Below, piece by piece: positions 1 to 10,177 of a DNA stretch of 64,000 nt. This DNA comes from Hormiphora californensis. Taxonomy: Eukaryota; Ctenophora; Tentaculata; Cydippida; Pleurobrachiidae. The stretch covers positions 271,356-335,355 of the forward strand of contig CM035358.1 in the NCBI GenBank assembly GCA_020137815.1, given 5' to 3'. Numbering within the stretch: position 1 is the stretch's first letter; each line of letters begins with the position of its first letter. A model generated the notes under the pieces. It ran no database searches and was not told the DNA's origin. It worked only from the letters and a program-made list of their open reading frames with translations. Position numbers and translations under genes: made by a program.

Positions 1-1809
1 TAATATGTAGTAACGTGATATTCCAGTCATTCCAGACGATGATCTAATATGTAGTAACGTGATATTCCAGTCACTCCAGACGATGATCTAATATGTAGTA
101 ACGTGATATTCCAGTCATTCCAGACGATGATCTAATAAGTAGTCACGTGATATTCCAGTCATTCCAGACGATGATCTAATATGTAGTAAAGTGATATTCC
201 AGTCACTCCAGACGATGATCTAATAAGTAGTAACGTGATATTCCAGTCATTCCAGACGATGATCTAATATGTAGTAACGTGATATTCCAGTCACTCCAGA
301 CGATGATCTAATATGTAGTAACGTGATATTCCAGTCATTCCAGACGATGATCTAATAAGTAGTAACGTGATATTCCAGTCATTCCAGACGATGATCTAAT
401 AAGTAGTAACGTGATATTCCAGTCACTCCAGACGATGATCTAATAAGTAGTAACGTGATATTCCAGTCACTCCAGACGATGATCTAATATGTAGTAACGT
501 GATATTCCAGTCACTCCAGACGATGATCTAATATGTAGTAACGTGATATTCCAGTCATTCCAGACGATGATCTAATATGTAGTAACGTGATATTCCAGTC
601 ACTCCAGACGATGATCTAATAAGTAGTAACGTGATATTCCAGTCACTCCAGACGATGATCTAATATGTAGTAACGTGATATTCCAGTCACTCCAGACGAT
701 GATCTAATATGTAGTAACGTGATATTCCAGTCATTCCAGACGATGATCTAATATGTAGTAACGTGATATTCCAGTCACTCCAGACGATGATCTAATAAGT
801 AGTAACGTGATATTCCAGTCACTCCAGACGATGATCTAATATGTAGTAACGTGATATTCCAGTCATTCCAGACGATGATCTAATATGTAGTAACGTGATA
901 TTCCAGTCATTCCAGACGATGATCTAATAAGTAGTAACGTGATATTCCAGTCATTCCAGACGATGATCTAATAAGTAGTAACGTGATATTCCAGTCACTC
1001 CAGACGATGATCTAATAAGTAGTAACGTGATATTCCAGTCACTCCAGACGATGATCTAATATGTAGTAACGTGATATTCCAGTCACTCCAGACGATGATC
1101 TAATATGTAGTAACGTGATATTCCAGTCATTCCAGACGATGATCTAATATGTAGTAACGTGATATTCCAGTCATTCCAGACGATGATCTAATATGTAGTA
1201 ACGTGATATTCCAGTCACTCCAGACGATGATCTAATAAGTAGTAACGTGATATTCCAGTCACTCCAGACGATGATCTAATATGTAGTAACGTGATATTCC
1301 AGTCACTCCAGACGATGATCTAATATGTAGTAACGTGATATTCCAGTCATTCCAGACGATGATCTAATATGTAGTAACGTGATATTCCAGTCATTCCAGA
1401 CGATGATCTAATAAGTAGTAACGTGATATTCCAGTCACTCCAGACGATGATCTAATATGTAGTAACGTGATATTCCAGTCACTCCAGACGATGATCTAAT
1501 AAGTAGTAACGTGATATTCCAGTCATTCCAGACGATGATCTAATATGTAGTAACGTGATATTCCAGTCATTCCAGACGATGATCTAATAAGTAGTAACGT
1601 GATATTCCAGTCACTCCAGACGATGATCTAATATGTAGTAACGTGATATTCCAGTCACTCCAGACGATGATCTAATATGTAGTAACGTGATATTCCAGTC
1701 ACTCCAGACGATGATCTAATATGTAGTAACGTGATATTCCAGTCATTCCAGACGATGATCTAATATGTAGTAACGTGATATTCCAGTCACTCCAGACGAT
1801 GATCTAATA
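1..1809. repeat. 44-bp satellite array
   Basis: About 41 head-to-tail copies of a 44-bp unit that starts TAATATGTAGTAACGTGATA and ends CGATGATC. Copies are nearly identical and differ mainly at two sites: TAATATG versus TAATAAG near the start, and CATTCC versus CACTCC near base 30. The array runs off the left edge of the window, so its full length is unknown. No spacer sequence separates the units. Degenerate copies return at 4578-4745, beside the Polinton. Confidence 0.97.
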
Positions 1810-2060
1810 ATATCGATGATCTAACGCACCACGCAGCTCAGTATAAATAATCTCGATAATTCAGAATAAACACTTTGCTGTTTGCTCTCGTGAACAATAC
1901 ACTCTTTTGCAATTTGCTGCTTTCTATTATAAGAGGAACCTCTGCCCGAATTTTGTCTGATTTGACACTTGACTTCTGTGGATCTGAAGTTTGCACTTGA
2001 AGTTTACAGCTAAGGTAGGTTATTTTAGATAACTGCTGCCTATTTTGAGATGATTGCTAC
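1810..2060. other. Spacer between two satellite arrays
   Basis: Non-repetitive AT-rich spacer holding a TATAAATAA stretch near 1840 and an AATAAA at about 1865. No open reading frame or splice structure is visible. It may be a small remnant of another element, but nothing identifies it. Confidence 0.4.
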
Positions 2061-4515
2061 CTCAATTCCTCAATTTCCAAGATAAAATAACTTAGAAACT
2101 TTCTGACTCAAAATAACTTAGAAATTTTCTGTACTGCCCCAATGACTCTGAAAATTTCCAAGATAAAATAACTTAGAAATTTTCTACTTCATCAATAACT
2201 CTGATTCAAAATAACTTAGAATTTTTCTATACTGCCTCAATGACTCTAATAATTTCCAAGATAAAAAACTTAGAAATTTTCTACTACATCAATAACACTG
2301 ATTCAAAATAACTTAGAATTTTTCTGTACTGCCTCAATGACTCTGAACTCAAAATAACTTAGAAATTTTCTGATTCGAAAAAACTTAGAATTTTTCTGTA
2401 CTACCTCAATGACTCTGAACTCAAAATAACTTAGAAATTTTCTGCACTACCTCAATAACTCTGAACTCAAAATAACTTAGAAATTTTCTGATTCGAAAAA
2501 ACTTAGAATTTTTCTATACTACCTCAATGACTCTGAACTCAAAATAACTTAGAAATTTTCTGTACTACCTCAATTACTCTGAACTCAAAATAACTTAGAA
2601 ATTTTCTGATTCGAAAAAACTTAGAATTTTTCTGTACTACCTCAATGACTCTGAACTCAAAATAACTTAGAAATTTTCTGTACTACCTCAATGACTCTAA
2701 ACCCTAAATAACTTAGAATTTTTCTGTACTACCTCAATGACTCTGAACTCGAAATAACTTAGAATTTTTCTGTACTACCTCAATGACTCTGAACTCAAAA
2801 TAACTTAGAAATTTTCTGTACTACCTCAATTACTCTGAATTCAAATTAACTTAGAAATTTTCTATACTACCTCAATAACTCTGAACTCAAAATAACTTAG
2901 AAATTTTCTGTACTGCCTCAATAACTCTGAACTCAAAATAACTTATAAATTTTCTGATTCAAAATAACTTAGAAATTTTCTGTACTACCTCAATTACTAT
3001 GAATTCAAAATAACTTAGAAATTTTCTGTACTGCCTCAATGACTCTGAACTCAAAATAACTTAGAAATTTTCTGTACTACCTCAATGACTCTGAACCCAA
3101 AATAACTTAGAAATTTTCTGTACTACCTCAATTACTCTGAATTCAAAATAACTTAGAATTTTTCTGTACTACCTCAATTACTCTGAACTAAAAATAACTT
3201 AGAATTATTCTGTACTGCCTCAATGACTATGAATTCAAAATATCTTAGAAATTTTCTGTACTACCTCAATGACTCTAAACCCTAAATAACCCTAAATAAC
3301 TTTTTCTGTACTACCTCAAAGACTCTGAATTCAAAATAACTTAGAAATTCTCTGTACTACCTCAATGACTCTAAACCCTAAATAACTTAGAATTTTTCTG
3401 TACTACCTCAATGACTCTGAATTCAAAATAACTTAGAAATTTTCTGATTCGAAAAAACTTAGAATTTTTCTGTACTACCTCAATGACTCTGAACTCAAAA
3501 TAACTTAGAAATTTTCTGTACTACCTCAATGACTCTAAACCCTAAATAACTTAGAATTTTTCTGTACTACCTCAATGACTCTGAATTCAAAATAACTTAG
3601 AAATTTTCTGATTCGAAAAAACTTAGAATTTTTCTGTACTACCTCAATGACTCTGAACTCAAAATAACTTAGAAATTTTCTGTACTGCCTCAATGACTCT
3701 GAACTCAAAATAACTTAGAAATTTTCTGATTCGAAATAACTTAGAATTTTTCTGTACTGCCTCAATGACTCTGAATTCAAAATAAGTTAGAATTTTTCTG
3801 TACTGCCTCAATGACTCTGAACTCAAAATAACTTATAAATTTTCTGATTCAAAATAACTTAGAGATTTTCTGTACTACCTCAATTACTCTGAATTCAAAA
3901 TAACTTAGAAATTTTCTGTACTATCTCAATGACTCTGAACTCAAAATAACTTAGAAATTTTCTGTACTGCCTCAATAACTCTGAACTCAAAATAACTTAG
4001 AAATTTTCTGATTCGAAATAACTTAGAATTTTTCTGTACTGCCTAAATGACTCTGAACTCGAAATAACTTAGAATTTTTCTGTACTGCCTAAATGACTCT
4101 GAACTCAAAATAACTTAGAAATTTTTTGTACTACCTCAATGACTCTGAACCCAAAATAACTTAGAATTATTCTGTACTGCCTCAATGACTCTGAATTCAA
4201 AATATCTTAGAAATTTTCTGTACTACCTCAATGACTCTTAACTCAAAATAACTTAGAAATTTTCTGTACTACCTCAATGACTCTGAACCCAAAATAACTT
4301 AGAATTATTCTGTACTGCCTAAATGACTCTGAACTCAAAATAACTTAGAATTATTCTGTACTGCCTCAATGACTCTGAACTCAAAATAACTTAGAAATTT
4401 TTTGTACTACCTCAATGACTCTGAACCCAAAATAACTTAGAATTATTCTGTACTGCCTCAATGACTCTGAACTAAAAAAAACTTAGAAATTTTCTGCACT
4501 GCCTCAATGACTCTG
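2060..4515. repeat. 46-bp satellite array with 26-bp half units
   Basis: A long array of a 46-bp unit containing CTCAATGACTCTGAACTC and AAATAACTTAGAAATTTTCTG. It is interrupted at several places by a shorter 26-bp variant beginning TGATTCGAAA. Copies are more diverged than in the 44-bp array, so it is probably older. The sequence is AT-rich and has no coding potential. Confidence 0.95.
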
Positions 4516-4577
4516 AAAATTTATAAGTTTAAATAAATTTTTCATTTGTAATGTAATTATGATGACTGATCTCATTT

Positions 4578-4745
4578 TTTGATGATCTAATATGTAGTAA
4601 CGTCATATTCCAGTCATTCCAGTCGATGATCTAATATGAAGTAACATGATATTCCAGTCATCCCACACGGTGATCTAATATGTAGTAAAGTGATATTCCA
4701 TGGTCATTCCAGACGATGATTTAATGCATCGATGATCTAATAATA
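4578..4745. repeat. Degenerate 44-bp satellite copies
   Basis: Three to four diverged copies of the 44-bp unit (GATGATCTAATATG, then GTAACGTCATATTCCAG) lie between the 46-bp array and the Polinton genes. The 44-bp family therefore brackets the 46-bp array, as if the 46-bp array expanded inside it or both belong to one subterminal repeat region. Confidence 0.85.
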
Positions 4746-4830
4746 TAATATGACATCATAGGTCAAGTGGTTTAACAAGTTTTACCTGTTTAACATGATT
4801 CTTCTTAGGGTGTCACGCGTTATTGTGAGG

Positions 4831-4838
4831 TATAAAAG
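4831..4838 (+). promoter_or_regulatory. TATA box of Polinton POLB
   Basis: TATAAAAG lies about 180 bp upstream of the POLB ATG. No ATG lies between about 4860 and 5012, so a transcript starting about 30 bp downstream would use the POLB ATG first. This is the only Polinton promoter here with a long leader. Confidence 0.6.
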
Positions 4839-4867
4839 CTGGTGCCGGCACTGCTCATCGAGGAATT

Positions 4868-5010
4868 TTGCAAGGAATCAAGCAGCGAATCAAACAAAGA
4901 ATAAATCAAGAAATCAAACAAAGAATCAAACAAAGAATCAAACAAAGAATAAATCAAGGAATCAAACAAAGAATCAAACAAGGAATCAAGAAAGGAACAA
5001 GGAATTAAAC
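4868..5010 (+). repeat. Short tandem repeat in POLB leader
   Basis: Imperfect repeats of about 12 bp (AATCAAACAAAG, AATAAATCAAG) fill the region just before the POLB start. They are A-rich and free of ATG and G-rich stems. An open frame of 85 aa from 4795 is only a by-product of the repeat. In the mRNA this would be an unstructured leader. Confidence 0.75.
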
Positions 5011-5011
5011 A

Positions 5012-8000
5012 ATGAATCGGTCCAAATCAAGACATCAGAAGAAGAAAGTTAAGTGCAGACGATGCGAAAAGTTTGTACTTGCAAGGAACCTTAACAGACA
5101 TTTGCTTACTCATAACATGAAGATTGAGTGTCCTACATGCAAAAGGAACGTGAGAGAAGATAGATTTTTCAACCATCAAGTCCTATGTCACGACCACCTA
5201 GATGAGTCACTATGCAACAGAGTCACTGGTGTACATGAACACATGGATAAGTCACATTGCTCCTCGGTCAACGGATTCTTCAACTCATATGAACTCCGCT
5301 TTTCAAGCACAGAAGACTATAACTCAATATTCGAAAAAGCCTGTTCGACTGCTCGCCCAATTATCCAGGCTGCAGTACAGAGACACCCAGTAAAATGCCA
5401 ACTGATAGTTTGCCTTTCCTTCTACAAAGAATCTGATGGACAAAGAAAAGAATCAGAAAAAGTCTTTCGATCCCACTGTGAGCCTCTTCTTGTAGGTGAC
5501 AATGTGGAAGAATTTTTCCGGAGAGCTCAAATCATCCTGCGACACAGTGTTGAAGTCTACGAGCGACATGGCAGTGGATGGAATTTTGATCAACATAAAT
5601 GCTCCAAACTTGAGATTGCCAGATACTCCCCACTGGAAGGATCCGGATTTGTCGCCGTTACAAAGAAACTAAGCAACATGAGATCAACACTAAATATAAC
5701 GTCCAACGATAACCGATGCTTCCTCTACTGCATACTGGCTCATCTGTTTCCAGTAAAAGATCATCCTAATAGACATACCTCCTACAAAAAATATGAGAAT
5801 GGGAATCATGTGGACAAAAATGGAAACACCAGAAACTTTAACATGGGAGGAGTCAACTTTCCTGTGCAACTGAAAGATATTCCCAAAGTTGAGCGCTTAA
5901 ATGAGCTCTCTATATCGGTCTTCCAGTGGTGTGAAGGCGAGTTTGGGCAAGAATATGTCATCCCCCTGAAACATGGAACTGGTGCTGGTGAACAAATCGA
6001 TCTCCTTTACATCGAGGATGATGGCACCTCTCATTTTATGCTGATAAAAGACTTCAACGCATTTATGCGTCATAGAACAAAGCACCACAATTCAATGTTC
6101 TACTGCAGGAAATGCCTACACGGTTTCGTGTCTCAAGACAAGCAGGAGCAGCACACCGACTTCTGTATGCAGGGGCTTAATCAGATCCCAGTTATGCCCA
6201 AGCCAGGCTTTATTGAGTTTGACGCAGAACACAAGCAAGACAAAAAGCTCTTTCGAATCTACTACGACTTTGAGTGTCTCACTGTACCCTATAGTACCTG
6301 CATGCCAGAGTCTTCATCAACGACACTCGTGCAAAAGCATATTCCCTGTGGCTTTGCCATTGTAGCAGTGTCGGAGTTTCAAGAGTTCAATGAGGAACCA
6401 GTTGTCTTCAGTCACCCAGACCCTTCCATAGTGTCTAAGACATTCTTAAAAGAGCTCTCAAGAATCCACGATAACATGATGGAATGCTACGAGAAGAACC
6501 AACATCCCATCGATATGACAGATGATGACGAGCTAGAGTTCCAGGCATCATCATTCTGTCACATCTGCCACAGAGGTCTTGATTGGGAGTCCAAAACCAA
6601 CTACCCTGTAAGAGATCATGACCACACGAAAAAGACACACAATTTCCGAGGTGCTGCCTGCAACAAGTGCAATCTTAACTTCTTCAACCGGACAAAGAAA
6701 GTTCCTGCAATCGCCCACAATATGAAGGGATACGATCTGAACCTCTTCCTTCGAGATTTGGTCAGATTTTGCCAGGAAGATGATGAACGTGATGCTGATC
6801 TGGAGTCTCCAAACTCACCTCCTATCAGCTTAATTCCAGAGAACTTAGAAAAAATTAAAGCCGTGTTCACAGACAAGTTCACGTTTCTGGATAGCTTCGC
6901 TTTCTTGTCCACTTCTCTTGATCGCCTGGCAAGCAACTTGAAGAAGTCAGGAATTGATAAATTTTCTAGCCTAAAGAAACAATTCCCTGAAAAGTGTGAA
7001 CTTTTAGCTGAAAAGGGTGTATTCTTCTACGATTACGCCACCTCATTCAGTGTCTTTGAAGAAAAGGTCCTCCCACCCAAAGAAGCGTTTTACAGTCAAT
7101 TGTCAGAGTCCCACATTTCCGAAAAGGACTATCAGCGAGCCCAAGATGTCTACAAAGTCATGGGATGTAAAAATTTACTGGACTACATGCATCTGTACGT
7201 GCTGACTGACACCCTCCAGCTCTGTGATGTCTTCGAAAACTTCCGGTCTCTCTGTTTGGAGGCTCATGGTCTTGATCCCTGCCATTATGTCAGTCTCCCA
7301 GCCTTTGCTTGGGATGCCATGCTGAGAATGACAAAAGTAAAACTTGAGGTCCTGACAGACATTGATATGTACACCTTCCTCGAAAAAGCGCTGCGAGGAG
7401 GTGTCACCACGGTGAATCATCGCCATGCCAAGGCAAACAACAAATACTTGGATGATTTCAACCCTGAGGATCCCATCTCATTCATAAATTACATAGATGC
7501 CAACAATCTTTATGGGGCGAGCATGAAGAACAAGATGCCAACCAAGAACTTCAAATGGCTATCCCAGGAGGAAATCGACTCTATAGACATCCAAAAGCTA
7601 GATCCGGAAGGCGACAAGTGCTACATCTTTGAAGTCGACCTGGATTATCCTGACCACCTTCACGACAGTCACACTGACTATCCTCTAGCTGTCGAAGGGA
7701 AACTAGTAGAAGAAGCACTACTCTCAGATTATAACAAACAGTTCTTGGAGCAGCACGGGGAGGTGTTTTCTTCCTCTCGAAAGCTTATTCCTGATCTATT
7801 CACCAAAGAAAGATACACGTGCTCGCTGAAAAATCTGCAGTTGTTCTTGAAACACGGGCTCGTGTTGACAAAGATCCACAGAATTCTTACTGCTGACCAG
7901 GAGGATTTCATGACTCCTTACATCAACTTCAACTCAGCCAAACGGCAGGAAGCAACTGATGACTTCTCCAAAGACTTTTGGAAGCTATGCAACAACTCTG

Positions 8001-8776
8001 TTTACGGAAAATTTATTGAGTCAGTGAGAAAAAGAACTGATGTCAAGGTGGTTACTACTGAGAAGGCGGCGTTAAAGCTAACATCGAAGCCGCAGTATAT
8101 GGGAGCCCATATCTTGGACGAAGACATCACCTTAGTCCAGTGCTCCAAGGCGAGAATTGTACTCAACAAACCCATTTTTTGTGGTTTCATGGTGCTAGAA
8201 AATGCCAAGCACATTATGTACCAGTTTTGGTACGAAGTTCTGAAGCCCCGATATGGTGACAAAATCAAGCTCCTGTTCAGCGACACAGACTCCTTTGTCT
8301 ATTCCGTCCAAACAGAGGACAGCTATCAAGACCTTTTCAATATGAAGGATTTGATGGACCTCTCTGGGTACAAAGAAGGAACTTCTCTGTCACAGTTCCG
8401 AAACATGGAGAACAAAAAGGTCCCAGGAAAGTTTTCTGACGAGCTTCCTACTGAGATTATCAGAGAAGTGATTGTCCTGAAGCCAAAGATGTACTCGATC
8501 CTTACAAAGAAGCTGACTGGTCCGGACGCTGGTCATACAGCAAAGGCTAAGGGTGTATCACGCACTGCAAAGAAGCACATCACTCATGAGAACTATAGGA
8601 CAATTCTTCAAGAGAGTGGCACTTCCCTAGCCACGAGCAGAGCTATCAGAACACTGAAAAACAATATGTATACTGTCAATGTGTGTAAGAGAGCATTATC
8701 TGCTTTTGATGATAAGAAATATGTTTTAGACAATGGTATAGATATGCTAAGTTATGGTCATTACAAGCTTAGATAA
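5012..8776 (+). CDS. POLB: Polinton protein-primed family B DNA polymerase
   Basis: 1254 aa. Replicates the element by protein priming. Two C2H2-like zinc fingers open the protein (residues about 10-60), and a further Cys-Cys-His-Cys finger lies near residue 365. The 3'-5' exonuclease motif I (YYDFECL) is at about 416 and motif II (HNMKGYDLN) at about 567. Between them sits an HNH/endonuclease-VII-like zinc module with CHIC, RDHDH and CNKC (about 517-555). Polymerase motif A (DANNLYG) is at about 828, motif B (NNSVYGK) at about 993 and motif C (SDTDSF) at about 1089. All catalytic aspartates are present and the frame is intact. Length matches animal Polinton polymerases. It faces the convergent 138-aa gene; a duplicated stem-loop region lies immediately after the stop codon. 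Confidence 0.97.
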   Translation: MNRSKSRHQKKKVKCRRCEKFVLARNLNRHLLTHNMKIECPTCKRNVREDRFFNHQVLCHDHLDESLCNRVTGVHEHMDKSHCSSVNGFFNSYELRFSSTEDYNSIFEKACSTARPIIQAAVQRHPVKCQLIVCLSFYKESDGQRKESEKVFRSHCEPLLVGDNVEEFFRRAQIILRHSVEVYERHGSGWNFDQHKCSKLEIARYSPLEGSGFVAVTKKLSNMRSTLNITSNDNRCFLYCILAHLFPVKDHPNRHTSYKKYENGNHVDKNGNTRNFNMGGVNFPVQLKDIPKVERLNELSISVFQWCEGEFGQEYVIPLKHGTGAGEQIDLLYIEDDGTSHFMLIKDFNAFMRHRTKHHNSMFYCRKCLHGFVSQDKQEQHTDFCMQGLNQIPVMPKPGFIEFDAEHKQDKKLFRIYYDFECLTVPYSTCMPESSSTTLVQKHIPCGFAIVAVSEFQEFNEEPVVFSHPDPSIVSKTFLKELSRIHDNMMECYEKNQHPIDMTDDDELEFQASSFCHICHRGLDWESKTNYPVRDHDHTKKTHNFRGAACNKCNLNFFNRTKKVPAIAHNMKGYDLNLFLRDLVRFCQEDDERDADLESPNSPPISLIPENLEKIKAVFTDKFTFLDSFAFLSTSLDRLASNLKKSGIDKFSSLKKQFPEKCELLAEKGVFFYDYATSFSVFEEKVLPPKEAFYSQLSESHISEKDYQRAQDVYKVMGCKNLLDYMHLYVLTDTLQLCDVFENFRSLCLEAHGLDPCHYVSLPAFAWDAMLRMTKVKLEVLTDIDMYTFLEKALRGGVTTVNHRHAKANNKYLDDFNPEDPISFINYIDANNLYGASMKNKMPTKNFKWLSQEEIDSIDIQKLDPEGDKCYIFEVDLDYPDHLHDSHTDYPLAVEGKLVEEALLSDYNKQFLEQHGEVFSSSRKLIPDLFTKERYTCSLKNLQLFLKHGLVLTKIHRILTADQEDFMTPYINFNSAKRQEATDDFSKDFWKLCNNSVYGKFIESVRKRTDVKVVTTEKAALKLTSKPQYMGAHILDEDITLVQCSKARIVLNKPIFCGFMVLENAKHIMYQFWYEVLKPRYGDKIKLLFSDTDSFVYSVQTEDSYQDLFNMKDLMDLSGYKEGTSLSQFRNMENKKVPGKFSDELPTEIIREVIVLKPKMYSILTKKLTGPDAGHTAKAKGVSRTAKKHITHENYRTILQESGTSLATSRAIRTLKNNMYTVNVCKRALSAFDDKKYVLDNGIDMLSYGHYKLR

Positions 8777-8938
8777 GTACAGATCACTGTCAGGCTTCAT
8801 GCATGTGATTGATACTGTGGTCAGGCTTCATGCACACAGTTTGTACAATTTCTTGTAACGACCATTAAGTACAGATCACTGTCAGGCTTCATGCATGTGA
8901 TTAATACTGTGGTCAGGCTTCATGCACACAGTTTGTAC
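8777..8938 (+). other. Duplicated three-way-junction stem-loop region after POLB
   Basis: Starts at the base after the POLB stop. A 70-bp unit occurs twice (8777-8846 and 8869-8938), 92 bp apart, with one base difference. In each unit GTACA at the start pairs with TGTAC at the end. Inside are two hairpins: ATCAC/GTGAT, and ACTGTG/CACAGT. All four hairpins expose the same 15-nt loop, GTCAGGCTTCATGCA (8789-8803, 8820-8834, 8881-8895, 8912-8926). The stems differ while the loop is invariant, and the single difference between copies falls in the unpaired junction. It would sit in the POLB 3' UTR. Function unknown. Confidence 0.7.
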
Positions 8939-9003
8939 AGTGTAAGACAATCAAAACGAACTATTTTAGATTTAAAATGTACACAATTACTTTTTTTACA
9001 AAA

Positions 9004-9420
9004 TCAATTTGTTTTATTTTTCTTGACGCTCTTACGCTTTTTAGTCTTTTTCAAACTAATTATTTGGTCGTTATCCTCAGAGACGTATCTACCAAAGTAC
9101 ACTGCGTCTGGAGTAACACTCAGTAGAAAGTTTCTTGCGAACTCAAGGTAATACTTTTTATCCTCTTCCGGTTTGTCAGAATGGGGTATAACATGGTCGA
9201 TCGATGTGTATTCATTTTCCAAGTTTTTGAATAGGTTCCCTTTAGCTGGTTCGAAGTATTTGACTAGTTTCTCATACAATGAAAGTTGGTGACATAGATG
9301 TAGCAATGGGGAGTTTAACTGTTCCTTGTGACCAGGGCAATCCTTTTCAGAAATCTTCATTGCATTTCGGATAAGTCGATCGCAGAGGACAGCAAGCCAA
9401 ACATTCTCCAGGAACAACAT
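9004..9420 (-). CDS. Polinton conserved protein of unknown function
   Basis: 138 aa. The N-terminal half is helical with CDRLIRNAMKI, DCPGH and SPLLHLCHQLSL, a Cys/His pattern that I associate with an unnamed protein of animal Polintons. The C-terminus is a lysine-rich tail suited to nucleic-acid or nuclear association. The gene converges on POLB with about 65 bp between the second stem-loop unit and its stop. A TATA box lies 31 bp upstream of its ATG. No enzymatic motif is visible. Confidence 0.7.
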   Translation of the reverse strand: MLFLENVWLAVLCDRLIRNAMKISEKDCPGHKEQLNSPLLHLCHQLSLYEKLVKYFEPAKGNLFKNLENEYTSIDHVIPHSDKPEEDKKYYLEFARNFLLSVTPDAVYFGRYVSEDNDQIISLKKTKKRKSVKKNKTN

Positions 9421-9450
9421 TGTGAATGAAAGGTAATCAAGTCAGTCCCT

Positions 9451-9457
9451 TTTTATA
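9451..9457 (-). promoter_or_regulatory. TATA box of the 138-aa Polinton gene
   Basis: On the minus strand this reads ATATAAAAAGG, 31 bp before the ATG, which implies a 5' UTR of only a few bases. Confidence 0.6.
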
Positions 9458-9535
9458 TGTACAAATAAGCTGACCAATCAGCGCTCAGTATTTCTAAAAT
9501 CATTCATTTCTTGATTTTACAAATACTCTTTTGTT

Positions 9536-10120
9536 TTAGCTCATGACACTTTTCAAAAATATAATACTCTCTCGTAAAACATTAACTATATTTACAAAAG
9601 ATTTTCGATTTTTCAGGACTAGACTCTTAACCTTGGCGAGTGGTAGATCCTCAATCTTGGCGATGAAATTCCGATCTTCACTGGTTAAATGGAGTCGCTG
9701 CGGTGCTGTTATAGGGACGACTCCATAACTCAGGCCTACAATCAGTTTTTGGAAAGAAGTAAGTAACTTTTTGGTTAACGTGTTCACATGACCTTCAGAC
9801 ACACGTTCACAAATCCGGAAGTAATCATTCACCGTTTCACTATTTACAACACGGTTGGAAAAAGCATTGAATTTAGGGTCATCAAAATTGATTTTTAGTT
9901 CTTTTAACTGATCATTTAATATCTTGATCTTTTTCTGGCTTTCTTGGTTGATTCTCTGGCAATCCTTCAGTTTGTTTTTGTATAGTCTTTCAAATTTGGT
10001 TGATTTAGACGCCTGTGGTTTGGTTTGGTCTTTAGTAGATTCTGCCTTCTTGCAATGTTCTTCGTGTTGGAGCAAAGACGTCCAATTTTCGAAAGATTGT
10101 TTACAAAATTTGCACTCCAT
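9536..10120 (-). CDS. Polinton zinc-finger/coiled-coil protein
   Basis: 194 aa. An N-terminal CCHC finger (C3, C6, H18, C22) is followed by a lysine-rich linker, a predicted coiled coil (about 45-95) and a helical C-terminal part. The finger resembles those at the N-terminus of POLB, suggesting shared ancestry or a common DNA or protein target. The gene is divergent from INT, with 57 bp between the two start codons and a single TATA-like element in the middle. Function is not known; a DNA-binding or scaffolding role is inference only. Confidence 0.75.
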   Translation of the reverse strand: MECKFCKQSFENWTSLLQHEEHCKKAESTKDQTKPQASKSTKFERLYKNKLKDCQRINQESQKKIKILNDQLKELKINFDDPKFNAFSNRVVNSETVNDYFRICERVSEGHVNTLTKKLLTSFQKLIVGLSYGVVPITAPQRLHLTSEDRNFIAKIEDLPLAKVKSLVLKNRKSFVNIVNVLRESIIFLKSVMS

Positions 10121-10145
10121 TTTTTGGTTAACTCGGAGAAAAACC

Positions 10146-10153
10146 TATTTATA
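10146..10153. promoter_or_regulatory. Shared bidirectional TATA element
   Basis: Reads TATTTATA on the plus strand and TATAAATA on the minus strand. Its edges are 25 bp from the minus-strand ATG (10120) and 24 bp from the INT ATG (10178), so one element is placed almost symmetrically to serve both divergent genes. Confidence 0.55.
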
Positions 10154-10177
10154 CCCTCGCAGAGAGTTGCTATTCAT

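Noticed and set aside
1-1809. Regular repeats resembling a CRISPR array
   Set aside because: Units are contiguous with no unique spacers, and the surrounding genes are animal; it is a satellite.
4795-5052. 85-aa ORF rich in Asn, Gln, Thr and Lys before POLB
   Set aside because: Its sequence is simply the translated leader repeat, it overlaps the POLB start in another frame, and its ATG lies upstream of the TATA box.
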